64,000 nt of DNA from assembly GCF_025583945.1 (NCBI RefSeq), contig NZ_JAOEGU010000015.1, positions 31,328 through 95,327 on the forward strand, read 5' to 3'. The position numbers were made by a program, and so were the translations under genes. This document shows positions 8,765-17,944 of this stretch, piece after piece; position 1 is the stretch's first letter, and the number at the start of each line of letters is the position of its first letter. Origin of the DNA: Methylobacter psychrophilus. GTDB lineage: Bacteria; Pseudomonadota; Gammaproteobacteria; Methylococcales; Methylomonadaceae. The notes beneath the pieces were generated by a model. The model did no database searches and was not told where the DNA came from. It was given only the letters and a program-made list of their open reading frames with translations.

Positions 8765-9258
8765 AAAATTTCCTCACGTGGATCAGAGTGCGCGAGCACG
8801 TTTTCAGTCTGCTCACTTCTAAACGCATTCAATGCGGCCCGATAATCCGTATGTTTATTGCTGATAATGGCTGCCGCTAATAATGCTGCGTTAATAGCAC
8901 CTGCTTTACCAATCGCCAGTGTACCTACCGGAATACCTGCCGGCATTTGCACAATGGACAGTAATGAATCCATACCATTTAGAGTCTTGGATTGCACTGG
9001 GACCCCCAAAACAGGAATCGCTGTTTTTGCAGCGGTCATGCCGGGCAAATGTGCCGCACCACCGGCACCCGCAATGATAACTTCCAGGCCTTTGGATTCT
9101 GCGGTTTCTGCGTATTTAAATAGTTTGTCGGGGGTTCTATGTGCCGAAACTACTTCAACTTCATGAGGAATGCCCAGACGTTCCAGTGTTTCAGCTGCAA
9201 AGCGCATAGTTTCCCAATCAGAGGTCGAGCCCATGATGATGCCAACCAGTGCTGTCAT
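8761..9258 (-). CDS. purE: N5-carboxyaminoimidazole ribonucleotide mutase
   Basis: PurE rearranges N5-CAIR, the product of PurK, to CAIR. The 165-residue protein carries the class I signatures GSTSDWETM near the N-terminus, [11 protein letters not shown] (catalytic His) and [13 protein letters not shown] followed by GVPVQS. It is the first gene of the two-gene purEK operon. The upstream 300 bp have no recognised PurR-type operator, so regulation is not readable. Confidence 0.97.
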   Translation of the reverse strand: MTALVGIIMGSTSDWETMRFAAETLERLGIPHEVEVVSAHRTPDKLFKYAETAESKGLEVIIAGAGGAAHLPGMTAAKTAIPVLGVPVQSKTLNGMDSLLSIVQMPAGIPVGTLAIGKAGAINAALLAAAIISNKHTDYRAALNAFRSEQTENVLAHSDPREEIL

Positions 9259-9572
9259 GCATTACTCCTTGATAGTATCAGTACAATCTGGATAATTTAA
9301 AAGGCGCGTAGTATCGCATAAATGGCGTCATGATGCTTTCTAAGTTACAGAACATTTTATCAGCCAAACCGGTGATTATTGATCGGATATGAAAAAGCAT
9401 TAAACAGGTAATAGCTAATGAAATAATCATTGAACCAGTACCAATGAATATCAACAATCTAAAGAGAACTAGAACGAGTGGTTATAAAATGATAAAGTTG
9501 TCAATTTATTCTGTGATAGATTCAAGGTCCGATTGTTAATCCTTGAGCCTTTTAACCCTTGTGATGCAATCC
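9259..9572. other. Divergent intergenic region purE / lipoprotein
   Basis: About 310 bp holding the purE promoter (minus strand) and the promoter of the plus-strand lipoprotein gene. No further gene, repeat or conserved RNA element was recognised. Confidence 0.4.
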
Positions 9573-10067
9573 ATGAAAACACACACCTTTACAAAAAAAA
9601 TTTTTTTGGCTGCTTTAGCCAGTATTATTATTGCCCTATCAATGACTGGTTGCTCAGATGACAATGATATCAATAAGGAAAAAAAGCCACCGGTTAAAAC
9701 CGTCTTTAACCCGTTTGATCATTCTCATGATGTCCCTGTGACTGATATTCAAAAGCATAAATTTGAGCATGATTTTGCTGCACAATGTGTGACAAGAGAA
9801 TTGAAAAATTCCGTGAATGTAGAAGAAGACAAAGAACGCTTCTCTAAATCTTGCGAATGTGTTGCGTCCGAGATGATGCAAGATTTAACGGCTCAAGAAG
9901 CTGAAAAATTTCTTACCGAACATGAAAATCCACGGTCATTACAAATCAAATATACTGCCGCTGTTTACCATTGCACACAACAGAGTGCAGTAAAAGGCTT
10001 TAAAACTTTTAATACACCCAAACCTGAACCTAAAAAAGAAGAAGGTTTTTTTAACAAGTTTTTTTAA
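9573..10067 (+). CDS. Uncharacterised lipoprotein with conserved cysteines
   Basis: With the ATG at 9573 the product is 164 residues: KTHTFTKKIFLAALASIII is the signal, with the lipobox SMTGC at Cys27. The frame extends upstream to 9543, but those residues would sit in front of the positive charges of the signal. The mature protein is charged and contains Cys in DFAAQC, a C-x-C pair in SKSCECVASEM and another in AVYHCTQQ, which could form two disulfides in the periplasm. The C-terminus is Lys/Glu/Pro-rich and ends GFFNKFF. I do not recognise the family. It is a single gene facing the convergent hvfC. Confidence 0.75.
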   Translation: MKTHTFTKKIFLAALASIIIALSMTGCSDDNDINKEKKPPVKTVFNPFDHSHDVPVTDIQKHKFEHDFAAQCVTRELKNSVNVEEDKERFSKSCECVASEMMQDLTAQEAEKFLTEHENPRSLQIKYTAAVYHCTQQSAVKGFKTFNTPKPEPKKEEGFFNKFF

Positions 10068-10128
10068 ATTTTTAAGACTTTTACAAGGTAGGGGTAATCC
10101 CTTGATTGCCCTAATACTTGCCTCGAGC

Positions 10129-10902
10129 TCAAGCTAAAATAATAATCGTTTTTTCTGCCAGTTCTTTTAAAATCTGCAAACCGCCAGCAACAATCATATC
10201 CGGGTCAGGGTGATTGGACTCTTTGGCGACCTGCTGCAAACAATCTTCCACCAACAGCTTTTCATGTTCCTGAATAATTTCCAGTAATCGGTAAGTCATT
10301 GGCGTAATTTCAATAAAATTAACATTATCCTCATTGTTACGGTAAACGATCAAAAATGTCAGTTGTTCAGGCGGTTCCAAAGGTAAAAAAACAGGGGCTA
10401 TTTTATGGACAGGGTATTGATAAGCCAATGACCAGGCTAACGGTGATAAACAAACAGACTGTTTAAAGAAATTATTTAAATCCGGATTGCCGCTAACGAC
10501 CTCTTCTTTGGCTATGGATAAGGCCATTTCTACCCATTCATAATGAGCCAACTCCAGGATAAAGGGAAAATCCTCAGAGCTATCCCGTTCATTTTGCAAG
10601 TAATCCAGAAACTCTTCCGGAATTTGTGAAAAATGCGGCGATTGGCACGGATGTTTTACGAAAAAATCCTGAACCAAAGCCAACCATTGCTGATCATTAA
10701 GTATCTTTCTTAAAACCGGAAAATTACCCGACAAAAACCCCTCAATATTATTAAAAAATAACTCCCTGTACATAATCATGCGCGACTCTTTAACATCTGC
10801 CGGAGCAGGATTTTTTTGCGGATCTCTGATATAAGCAGCAAATTCATCCTGTTTGCTTTTAAAGTCAACACGACCATCGGCTTTAAGCAGATTGTTTTTC
10901 AT
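10129..10902 (-). CDS. hvfC: MNIO partner protein, HvfC/BufC (DUF2063) family
   Basis: A 257-residue protein whose N-terminal part (QDEFAAYIRDP, then MYRELFFNNIEGFLSGNFPV and FFVKHPCQSPHFSQIPEEFL) matches the DUF2063 domain found next to DUF692 enzymes. Members are thought to bind the precursor peptide and present it to the MNIO enzyme. The gene overlaps the end of hvfB by 20 bp, with the start embedded in the hvfB 3' end, so the two are tightly coupled. It completes a precursor-enzyme-partner set in the order A-B-C. No DoxX-like or other transport gene follows. Family call is firm; the role in substrate recognition is by analogy. Confidence 0.88.
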   Translation of the reverse strand: MKNNLLKADGRVDFKSKQDEFAAYIRDPQKNPAPADVKESRMIMYRELFFNNIEGFLSGNFPVLRKILNDQQWLALVQDFFVKHPCQSPHFSQIPEEFLDYLQNERDSSEDFPFILELAHYEWVEMALSIAKEEVVSGNPDLNNFFKQSVCLSPLAWSLAYQYPVHKIAPVFLPLEPPEQLTFLIVYRNNEDNVNFIEITPMTYRLLEIIQEHEKLLVEDCLQQVAKESNHPDPDMIVAGGLQILKELAEKTIIILA

Positions 10903-11734
10903 GCTGTACTCTCCACGCGTTTTGCATCGTTCTGATCGTATCGACTTCTGTTAATAACTCAGGCATAGCGGGAATATTAAAGTCTCGTTCCAACAAAGTT
11001 GGAAATATGCCATACAGCTCGTAGGCTTTGCCCAACAATTTCCATACCGGGTCAATAATATCGGCACCGTGCGTATCAACCAGAAAATCCTCAGCTTCTA
11101 CATAATGTCCGGCAATATGGGCATAAGCAATACGGTGTGCCGGCATAGCCTTTAAAAACGCCTCGGCATCGTAATGGTGATTAACACTGTTGACGTAAAT
11201 ATTGTTAATATCGATCAATACATCACAATCTGCTTCTTCAATAACGGCATTGAAAAAATCTATCTCACGCATTTCCTGTCCTGGAGCTGCGTAATAAGAG
11301 ACATTTTCGATGGCTATTTTTTGCTCCAGAATATCTTGTACGCGTTTAATGCGTGCAGCGACATGCGAAACCGCTTCCGAGGTAAACGGAATCGGCATCA
11401 GATCATACATGTGCCCGCCTTTACTGCAATAACTCAAATGTTCACTATAAAATTTCATTTGATGTTCCGCCATAAACTGTTTGACATCACGGACAAATTT
11501 TTCATCCAGCGGATCTGTGCTGCCTATCGACAGCGACAAGCCATGACAAACAAAATCAAAACGTTCAGTCATTGCGCGAAATTGTTTACCAAATTTACCA
11601 CCGATGGTGATCCAGTTTTCAGGAGCAACTTCATAAAAGTCGATATTTTTTGGCGGCGTTTCAACAAGCTGGCTTAAAAAAGGTCGACGCAGGCCTAAAC
11701 CGGCACCATGAACGAGATGTTGAGTTGTGTCCAT
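10883..11734 (-). CDS. hvfB: Multinuclear non-heme iron oxidase (MNIO, DUF692), HvfB/BufB type
   Basis: A TIM-barrel iron oxidase of the DUF692 family, relatives of which (MbnB of methanobactin synthesis, BufB, HvfB) oxidatively modify cysteines of ribosomal peptides to copper-binding heterocycles. Recognisable metal-site or core motifs are GAGLGLRRPF at the N-terminus, FVCHGLSLSIGS, FYSEHLSY, IAIENVSYY, DVLIDINNIYVN, IAYAHIAGH and DTHGADI. The preferred start is the ATG at 11734 (283 residues, AGG about 9 nt upstream); an earlier ATG at 11782 lies inside a palindrome and adds residues unlike the family. The gene lies between the precursor gene hvfA and the partner gene hvfC and surely acts on the HvfA peptide. 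Confidence 0.92.
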   Translation of the reverse strand: MDTTQHLVHGAGLGLRRPFLSQLVETPPKNIDFYEVAPENWITIGGKFGKQFRAMTERFDFVCHGLSLSIGSTDPLDEKFVRDVKQFMAEHQMKFYSEHLSYCSKGGHMYDLMPIPFTSEAVSHVAARIKRVQDILEQKIAIENVSYYAAPGQEMREIDFFNAVIEEADCDVLIDINNIYVNSVNHHYDAEAFLKAMPAHRIAYAHIAGHYVEAEDFLVDTHGADIIDPVWKLLGKAYELYGIFPTLLERDFNIPAMPELLTEVDTIRTMQNAWRVQHEKQSA

Positions 11735-11765
11735 AAGAACACCTGTGAGTGATTTGCTGGAAACT

Positions 11766-11826
11766 GGAAGGCATGATGTCATGCCTTCCCTATTGCAAGG
11801 GTTAGGTGGGGCATAAACAAAGCCCC
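11766..11826 (-). promoter_or_regulatory. Two hairpins between hvfA and hvfB
   Basis: Two stem-loops lie in the 103 bp between the precursor gene and the enzyme gene. 11766-11789 is a perfect palindrome with 11-bp arms (GGAAGGCATGA) and a 2-base loop. 11808-11826 pairs GGGGC with GCCCC. Neither has a good U-tract on the minus strand. They could cause partial termination or protect the hvfA mRNA 3' end, so that the precursor is made in excess over the enzymes. This is inferred from position and structure. Confidence 0.55.
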
Positions 11827-11837
11827 ATTAACGCTTT

Positions 11838-12296
11838 TTATTTTGTTGGTGTAACAGGAACTGTAGGTTTTGACATTTTATCGCCGCAAGCGCCTTCTTT
11901 ACCCTTCATTGATTCGCCTTTGTTCATTTCGCCGCAGGCACCTTCTTTACCTTTCATCATGCCACCACAAGAAGCTTCCATACCGGGCTTCATTTTACCG
12001 TCTTTCATCATGTCACCACATGAACCTTCGGTAGCTTTTGCTGCTGGTGCAGCCTTGGCATGATTTTTAGCACCGGCACAGGCACCTTCCGGAGTTTTAG
12101 GTTTAGCCATTCCGCCCATAGCAGCGCCACAAGACATTTCTGCGGCTTTGTCCGCTTCAGCAACCTGCATATAACCGGTAGACAGCTCGGTCATGCCAAA
12201 TGGATTAACTTCCGCATTAGCAGCAGTTACAGCAAATGTTGAAATTAAAACAGCACCCATAGCAGCGACTAAAGGTGTTTTATTGATTTTTTTCAT
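11838..12296 (-). CDS. hvfA: HvfA-type RiPP precursor with repeated EGxCG motifs
   Basis: A 152-residue low-complexity protein with a Sec signal peptide (cleavage after AANA, about residue 28) and six cysteines, each in an EGxCG-like setting: MSCG (54-57), EGACA (70-74), EGSCG (90-94), EASCG (107-111), EGACG (118-122) and EGACG (134-138). The spacers are rich in Met, Lys and Gly (KMKPGM, GGMMKGK). EGxCG repeats are the modification sites of HvfA/bufferin-type peptides, whose cysteines are converted by MNIO enzymes and then bind copper. The signal peptide points to a periplasmic product, and the Met-rich spacers also suit Cu(I). Two motifs deviate (MSCG, EGACA) and may not be modified. Functional assignment rests on motif and gene order. 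Confidence 0.9.
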   Translation of the reverse strand: MKKINKTPLVAAMGAVLISTFAVTAANAEVNPFGMTELSTGYMQVAEADKAAEMSCGAAMGGMAKPKTPEGACAGAKNHAKAAPAAKATEGSCGDMMKDGKMKPGMEASCGGMMKGKEGACGEMNKGESMKGKEGACGDKMSKPTVPVTPTK

Positions 12297-12516
12297 TTTG
12301 ACTCCCGAATATTATTATAAAGGTTCGATAAGTAAAACTTATCGAATAAAACCATCATACCAAAGACCGATAAATAAATATCCTTTTACCCAAACATAGT
12401 CGCTTCATCATGACTGTAAAAGTCTTAAAGAGTTAAGCTACGATCACTAAACAGTACTCGGACAGGACTTTGAATGGCTACAGATAAAGGCCTGTCGCTA
12501 TTTTTAGCTTGAAACT

Positions 12517-13149
12517 TTAGCTTGTTTTCTCCTTAAAATCACACAGGTCTTGAATAACACAACTATGGCACTTTGGTTTTCTTGCAATGCAAGTATATCG
12601 GCCATGCAAGATTAGTAAATGGTGAGCGTCTTTTTTATGTTGTTTAGGCACCCATTTATTAAGTTTGCGCTCCACTTCCAGAACATTTTTACCCGGGGCA
12701 ATCCCGGTACGGTTGGAAACCCTGAATATATGGGTATCCACGGCAATGGTAGGGTGGCCAAAAGCCGTATTAAGAATGACGTTGGCCGTTTTTCTACCGA
12801 CACCTGCCAAAGCTTCCAGTTGCTCTCGAGTTTCAGGAATATGGCCACCATGTTGTTCGAGTAGTTGCCGGCAAAGCTTTATTATATTTTCACCTTTGGT
12901 ATTGTATAAGCCGATAGTTTTGATATAGCTTTTTAAATTTGCCAAACCCAATGTCAAAATACTGTCAGGCGTATTGGCAACGGCAAATAATAGGGTGGTT
13001 GCTTTATTAACGCCCTTATCGGTCGCTTGCGCGGATAAGACGACCGCAATGAGCAGTTCGAAGGAACTGCGATAATTTAGTTCTGTGGTGGGTTCCGGTA
13101 TGGCTACCGACAGCCTGTCAAAAATAGCCTGGCGTTTTTTTTGATTCAT
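12517..13149 (-). CDS. nth: Endonuclease III (DNA glycosylase/AP lyase)
   Basis: Base-excision repair enzyme that removes oxidised pyrimidines. It has the helix-hairpin-helix LAGVGRKTANVIL (catalytic Lys) followed by PTIAVDTHIFRVSNRTG (catalytic Asp) and the C-terminal 4Fe-4S cluster cysteines in CIARKPKCHSCVIQDLC (C-x6-C-x2-C-x5-C). From the ATG at 13149 (MNQKKRQ) the length is 210 residues, equal to the Escherichia coli protein and starting at the same place; the frame extends 12 codons upstream without homology. It is a single gene convergent with none of its neighbours. Confidence 0.97.
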   Translation of the reverse strand: MNQKKRQAIFDRLSVAIPEPTTELNYRSSFELLIAVVLSAQATDKGVNKATTLLFAVANTPDSILTLGLANLKSYIKTIGLYNTKGENIIKLCRQLLEQHGGHIPETREQLEALAGVGRKTANVILNTAFGHPTIAVDTHIFRVSNRTGIAPGKNVLEVERKLNKWVPKQHKKDAHHLLILHGRYTCIARKPKCHSCVIQDLCDFKEKTS

Positions 13150-13572
13150 AGTGAGTTTTAAAATAATCCCGTGCGTCATGAACAATTATTATGCCAAAGA
13201 TTCTGTTCTACAGGATCACTATCTTGGCTTTTAGTGGCTCAGAAAACCGTCATAAAGAACAGAAAGCATCAAAAATAAAATTTTTTCAAGCATCATAAAA
13301 AGTAACATTGTTCAAATACCCTTCTCTACGGATAGTCGATTGACTCTTAACTCTATCACTATTCAACAGGAAATTTTTTTCTTATACTGCATGGATATGG
13401 TATCTTTCTCGTTAGATTAGACGGTTGACTGTTCTCAGTGGATGCCTATTTGGTTTTTTGTTTTGATCGATAGAAACTATACCCTCTAAATTTTTTAACA
13501 GGCGTTATATTTACCATATGAATTCAAGTGAATTCATAACTCTTTACTCACTTTGAACTGTTACAAGGTTTT
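13150..13572. other. Divergent promoter region nth / RND pump operon
   Basis: About 420 bp, AT-rich, holding the nth promoter on the minus strand and the promoter of the plus-strand RND operon. A repeated GAATTCA half-site pair (near 13519-13536) lies about 40 bp upstream of the adaptor start, but no clear operator matching the TetR palindromes at 20.7 kb was seen. No gene was recognised. Confidence 0.4.
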
Positions 13573-14775
13573 ATGAAAATTACTCAAAATCTGACTCTAT
13601 TCAACAGATATCGCTCCAGTCGTTTTCCAAATACGATCTTGTTGTTCCCTGCTATCATTGGATTATTGATCAGCGGCTGCGAAAAGCCCAAACAACCGGT
13701 CGCAGCAAGTTTACCCACAGTCAAAGTCACCCAGGTTATTCAACAGGATGTGCCGGTAGAGCAAGTGTGGGTAGGTACACTGGATGGCATGGTTAACGCT
13801 CAAATCAACGCACAAGTTACCGGTTATTTAATCAAGCAAAATTACAAGGAAGGCGAGTTGGTTAAAAAAAACCAACTGCTCTACCAAATTGACCCACGCA
13901 CTTTTGAAGCGACCCTTGCACAAGCAAAGGCTAATCTGGCACAGCAACAAGCAGTACTGATAACCAATCAACTTGCCATGGACAGAGTCAAACGCCTGTT
14001 ACCCGAAAAAGCGGTCAGTGTGTTGGACCGTGATAATGCCGTGGGTGCTGTGGCAAGTTCACAAGCACAAGTACTGGCGGCACAAGCCGCCGTTGAAAGT
14101 GCCCAATTAAATCTGGGGTTTACTAAAATCACCTCACCCATTAACGGTATAGCCGGCATATCAAAAGCCCAGCTTGGTGATTTAGTGGGGCCCGGCAGTA
14201 CCAGTAATGCGCTTACCCAAGTATCTCAGGTCGAACCTATTCGCGCCTATATTGGCTTGAACGAAAAACAATATTTTCATTTAGCTGAAAGCGAAAAACA
14301 ACGAGGTACAGATCAACCCGAACCTGTACCTTTACAGTTAACACTAGCCAATAACTCTGTTTATCCTCATAACGGCACGTTTTACTTTGCCGACCGGCAA
14401 GTAGATGTTAATACCGGCACTATTAAAATTGCCGTGTTATTTTCAAACCCCGACAATATTCTGCGCCCCGGTATGTATGCACGTATTCGTGCCACCACAT
14501 CGGTTAAGCATGATGCTTTAGTCGTGCCACAACAAGCCTTGATTAAATTACAAACAGCCACTCAACTGGCCGTGGTCAATGCCGATAAAAGCATCAGTAT
14601 TCGTTCGGTAAATCCTGGTGAAACTACTGGCTCCATGGTTATTATTGACGACGGCTTGAAACCCGGTGAACAGGTTATCGTTGAAGGTCTGCAAAAAATT
14701 CGCGATGGTATGAAAGTAAATCCGGAGCCTTATAAAGAACCAACGCCAACGACTGGCAACAGCGCGGAGCAATAA
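13573..14775 (+). CDS. RND efflux periplasmic adaptor (AcrA/MexA-like lipoprotein)
   Basis: A 400-residue membrane-fusion protein that links the inner-membrane pump to the outer-membrane channel. The N-terminus is a lipoprotein signal, with the lipobox LISGC near Cys36. Then come the first half of the lipoyl domain (GTLDGMVNAQINAQVTGYL), the alpha-hairpin rich in Ala/Gln (residues about 115-190), the second lipoyl half (ITSPINGIAGISKAQLGDLV) and a beta-barrel domain. It is the first gene of a three-gene efflux operon and ends 4 bp before the pump gene. Substrates are unknown; HAE1-type partners usually expel hydrophobic drugs, dyes or solvents. Confidence 0.94.
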   Translation: MKITQNLTLFNRYRSSRFPNTILLFPAIIGLLISGCEKPKQPVAASLPTVKVTQVIQQDVPVEQVWVGTLDGMVNAQINAQVTGYLIKQNYKEGELVKKNQLLYQIDPRTFEATLAQAKANLAQQQAVLITNQLAMDRVKRLLPEKAVSVLDRDNAVGAVASSQAQVLAAQAAVESAQLNLGFTKITSPINGIAGISKAQLGDLVGPGSTSNALTQVSQVEPIRAYIGLNEKQYFHLAESEKQRGTDQPEPVPLQLTLANNSVYPHNGTFYFADRQVDVNTGTIKIAVLFSNPDNILRPGMYARIRATTSVKHDALVVPQQALIKLQTATQLAVVNADKSISIRSVNPGETTGSMVIIDDGLKPGEQVIVEGLQKIRDGMKVNPEPYKEPTPTTGNSAEQ

Positions 14776-14779
14776 GTCA

Positions 14780-17700
14780 ATGGCCAAATTCTTTATTAAT
14801 CGACCTATCGTTGCGATGGTAATAGCCATTCTTATGGTTATTCTTGGTCTGGTGGCAATGGCGGGTTTGCCGATTGCCCAGTTTCCCAATTTGGCTCCGC
14901 CTGAAATTCAAGTGAGCACCACTTATAACGGTGCTGATGCCCTGACCATGGAACAATCGGTGGCAACACCCATTGAACAGCAAATGTCAGGGGTCGATAA
15001 CATGACCTACATGTATTCCATTAACACCAATAGCGGCAATACCAATCTACGGGTCGATTTTGATGTCAGTACTGACCCAAATACCGACCAAATTCTTGCG
15101 CAAATGCGCGAAACACAGGCTGCTTCCCAGCTTCCTTCTGCGGTTAATAATTTTGGCGTAACCGTTCAAAAGTCTACCGTCGCCCCACTGTTAATGTTTG
15201 CCCTGTATTCGCCCAAAGGGACTTATGACAATATTTTTCTGGCCAATTATGCTTATATCAATCTTAACGACAAGCTGACCCGCATTAAAGGCATCTCCAC
15301 GGTTTCAGTTTTTGGTGCCGGTCAGTATGCCATGCGTATTTGGGTAAAACCCGACAAGTTGGCATCGCTGGATATTACTATCCCGGAAATTGTTAATGCC
15401 ATTCAAGCGCAAAATACCGTTAATCCGGCCGGACAAGTGGGTGGCGAACCGATCCCTAACGGTCAGGAATTTACCTATGCTTTACGTGCACAAGGGCGTT
15501 TGCAAACCGAAGAAGACTTTGGCAACGTCATTTTACGTGTTGATAAAACCGGTTCAACGGTACGTATTAAAGATGTTGGTCGCATTGAATTAGGGGCGCA
15601 AAATTACTCAGTATCCAGTCGTTTAAACGGACAGCCCACCGCACTGATTGCGCTTTATCAATTACCGGGCTCCAATGCACTAGACGCAGCCAACGGCGCC
15701 AAGGCCTTAATGGCTGAACAAAAAAAGAGCTTTCCGGCTGATTTCGATTATGCCGTAGCGCTTGATACTACGCTGGCAGTGACTGAGGGGATTGATGATA
15801 TTGTCCAAACGCTGTTTGAAGCCTTGGTGCTGGTTATTATTGTCGTCTATCTATTTTTACAAAGTTGGCGAGCTACGCTGATTCCCTTACTGGCTGTACC
15901 GGTGGCTTTAATCGGTACCTTTGCATTTTTTCCAATGTTTGGTTTTTCCATTAATACCTTATCTTTATTCGGTCTGGTACTAGCTGTCGGTTTGGTGATT
16001 GATGATGCGATAGTTGTGGTGGAAGCGGTAGAACACCATATTGAGGAAGGCCTGTCGCCTAAAGATGCCTCGTTTAAAGCCATGGAGGAAGTTTCAGGTC
16101 CGGTTATTGCCATTGCCATTATTCTGGCGGCTGTATTTGTACCAACGGCTTTTATTCCCGGCATTACCGGACGTCTTTATCAGCCGTTTGCATTAACCAT
16201 AGCCATATCCGTTGCACTGTCTGCCTTTAATGCCTTAACGTTAACTCCGGCCTTATGTGCGTTACTACTTAAGCCAAAACCAAAGCAAAAAAGCACCAGC
16301 CTGTTACAACGGTTTTTTGACGGTTTTAATCGTATTTTTGGTCGCATTACCGACGGTTACGTTGGCGTTTGCGGTACCCTCATCCGTCGCAGCTTTTTTG
16401 GGTTAATGCTTTTGCTGGCGCTAACGTTGTGCGCCGGTTTTTTAGGCAATAAAATCCCTGCCAGCTTTTTACCGGATGAAGACCAAGGCTATATATATGG
16501 AGCCTTACAATTGCCAAATGCCTCATCGCTGCAAAGAACTAGCGAAATGGCCAGCCAAGTTGAAGAAGTATTAAAAAACACTGCCGGCGTTAAGTATTAT
16601 TCAACCGTGCTGGGTTACAACATGCTTAGTCAGGCCAACACGACCTACAACGCTTTTTTCTTTATTACCCTCAAAGATTGGGCAGAGCGTAAAGCGCCAA
16701 ATGAGCAATACACGGCCATTAAATTAGCCATTAATAAAGAATTAAGCAAACTGCCTGGAGGTGTCGCTTTGGTATTTCCACCGCCGGCCATTCCAGGTGT
16801 AGGTACCTCGGGCGGGGTCAGTTTTGTGCTTGAAGACAGAAGCGGTGATACAGTTCAGTTTTTAGCTGACAATACTGAAAAATTTATTAAAGCCGCGCAA
16901 CAACGTCCTGAATTAGCGGGAGTTTTTACGACACTGATAGCCGCAACACCACAGTTATATGTCGATGTTGATAAGGATAAGGTTATTAAACAAGGTGTAA
17001 ATTTAGCCGATGTTTATCAGACCATGCAGTATTACATGGGCAGCGGTTTTATTAATTACTTTAACCGCTTTGGTCGGCAATGGCAGGTTTATCTCGAAGC
17101 TGAAGGTGAATATCGAAAGACACCGGAGCCCTTGGGTCAGTTTTATGTACGCAATAAAAACGGTACTACCGTACCTTTATCGGCATTGACCACGGTTCGT
17201 GAAACCAGTGGTCCGGAATTTACCATGCGTTATAACCTGTATCGAAGCGCGTTGATTAATGCCTCAGCCAAGCCAGGTTATACCTCGGCACAAGCGATGC
17301 AGGCACTGGAGGAAGTCTTTGCCGAAACCATGCCATCAACAATGGGCTACGACTATATGGGCATGAGCTATCAAGAAAAAATTGCCCAGCAAGGGCTATC
17401 GCCAATGGTTATTTTTGGTTTTTCATTACTGTGCGTGTTTTTGATTTTAGCGGCGCTTTATGAAAGCTGGAGTTTACCGTTCAGCGTTTTATTGAGCACG
17501 CCTGTTGCCATATTTGGTGCATTTGCAGCCTTGATGCTGGGACAGTACGCCAATAATGTTTATGCGCAAATCGGCTTAGTCATGCTGATTGGTTTGGCGG
17601 CCAAAAATGCCATTTTGATTGTAGAATTTACCAAGATGGGTGTAGATCAGGGCAAGCCGTTGGTTGAAGCAACCTTGGCAGGAGCGCGTTTACGACTACG

Positions 17701-17944
17701 ACCTATTTTAATGACCAGTTTGGCGTTTATTTTAGGCTGTGTACCTTTGGCTTTAGCCGATGGTGCCGGTGCTTTGGGACGACAAGTTATTGGTTACGTG
17801 GTCATTGGCGGCATGGCAGCGGCCTCGTTTATTGCTATCTTTTTGATTCCCTTAAGTTTCTATACGGTTGAAAAGCTATCGAATCGAGGTAAACCGGAGA
17901 CTGTAGCCGACAGCCAACAGGAGCAAAAACATGACCAAGAATAA
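14780..17944 (+). CDS. RND multidrug efflux transporter, HAE1 family (AcrB/MexF-like)
   Basis: A 1054-residue inner-membrane proton antiporter. It starts AKFFINRPIVAMVIAILMV, the first transmembrane helix of the HAE1 class. The TM4 proton-relay double Asp is in GLVIDDAIVVVEAVEHH, and the TM10 Lys in GLAAKNAILIVEFTK. The two periplasmic porter halves follow TM1 and TM7, with the conserved NFFGV-type and PDEDQGY segments present (FLPDEDQGYIYG). Length is normal. It is flanked by its adaptor and its outer-membrane factor, so the complete tripartite pump is encoded here. The 3' end overlaps the next gene by 14 bp. Confidence 0.96.
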   Translation: MAKFFINRPIVAMVIAILMVILGLVAMAGLPIAQFPNLAPPEIQVSTTYNGADALTMEQSVATPIEQQMSGVDNMTYMYSINTNSGNTNLRVDFDVSTDPNTDQILAQMRETQAASQLPSAVNNFGVTVQKSTVAPLLMFALYSPKGTYDNIFLANYAYINLNDKLTRIKGISTVSVFGAGQYAMRIWVKPDKLASLDITIPEIVNAIQAQNTVNPAGQVGGEPIPNGQEFTYALRAQGRLQTEEDFGNVILRVDKTGSTVRIKDVGRIELGAQNYSVSSRLNGQPTALIALYQLPGSNALDAANGAKALMAEQKKSFPADFDYAVALDTTLAVTEGIDDIVQTLFEALVLVIIVVYLFLQSWRATLIPLLAVPVALIGTFAFFPMFGFSINTLSLFGLVLAVGLVIDDAIVVVEAVEHHIEEGLSPKDASFKAMEEVSGPVIAIAIILAAVFVPTAFIPGITGRLYQPFALTIAISVALSAFNALTLTPALCALLLKPKPKQKSTSLLQRFFDGFNRIFGRITDGYVGVCGTLIRRSFFGLMLLLALTLCAGFLGNKIPASFLPDEDQGYIYGALQLPNASSLQRTSEMASQVEEVLKNTAGVKYYSTVLGYNMLSQANTTYNAFFFITLKDWAERKAPNEQYTAIKLAINKELSKLPGGVALVFPPPAIPGVGTSGGVSFVLEDRSGDTVQFLADNTEKFIKAAQQRPELAGVFTTLIAATPQLYVDVDKDKVIKQGVNLADVYQTMQYYMGSGFINYFNRFGRQWQVYLEAEGEYRKTPEPLGQFYVRNKNGTTVPLSALTTVRETSGPEFTMRYNLYRSALINASAKPGYTSAQAMQALEEVFAETMPSTMGYDYMGMSYQEKIAQQGLSPMVIFGFSLLCVFLILAALYESWSLPFSVLLSTPVAIFGAFAALMLGQYANNVYAQIGLVMLIGLAAKNAILIVEFTKMGVDQGKPLVEATLAGARLRLRPILMTSLAFILGCVPLALADGAGALGRQVIGYVVIGGMAAASFIAIFLIPLSFYTVEKLSNRGKPETVADSQQEQKHDQE

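Noticed and set aside
11806..12399. Plus-strand frames antisense to hvfA
   Set aside because: hvfA is repetitive, so long antisense frames arise by chance; no ribosome site and no protein signature.
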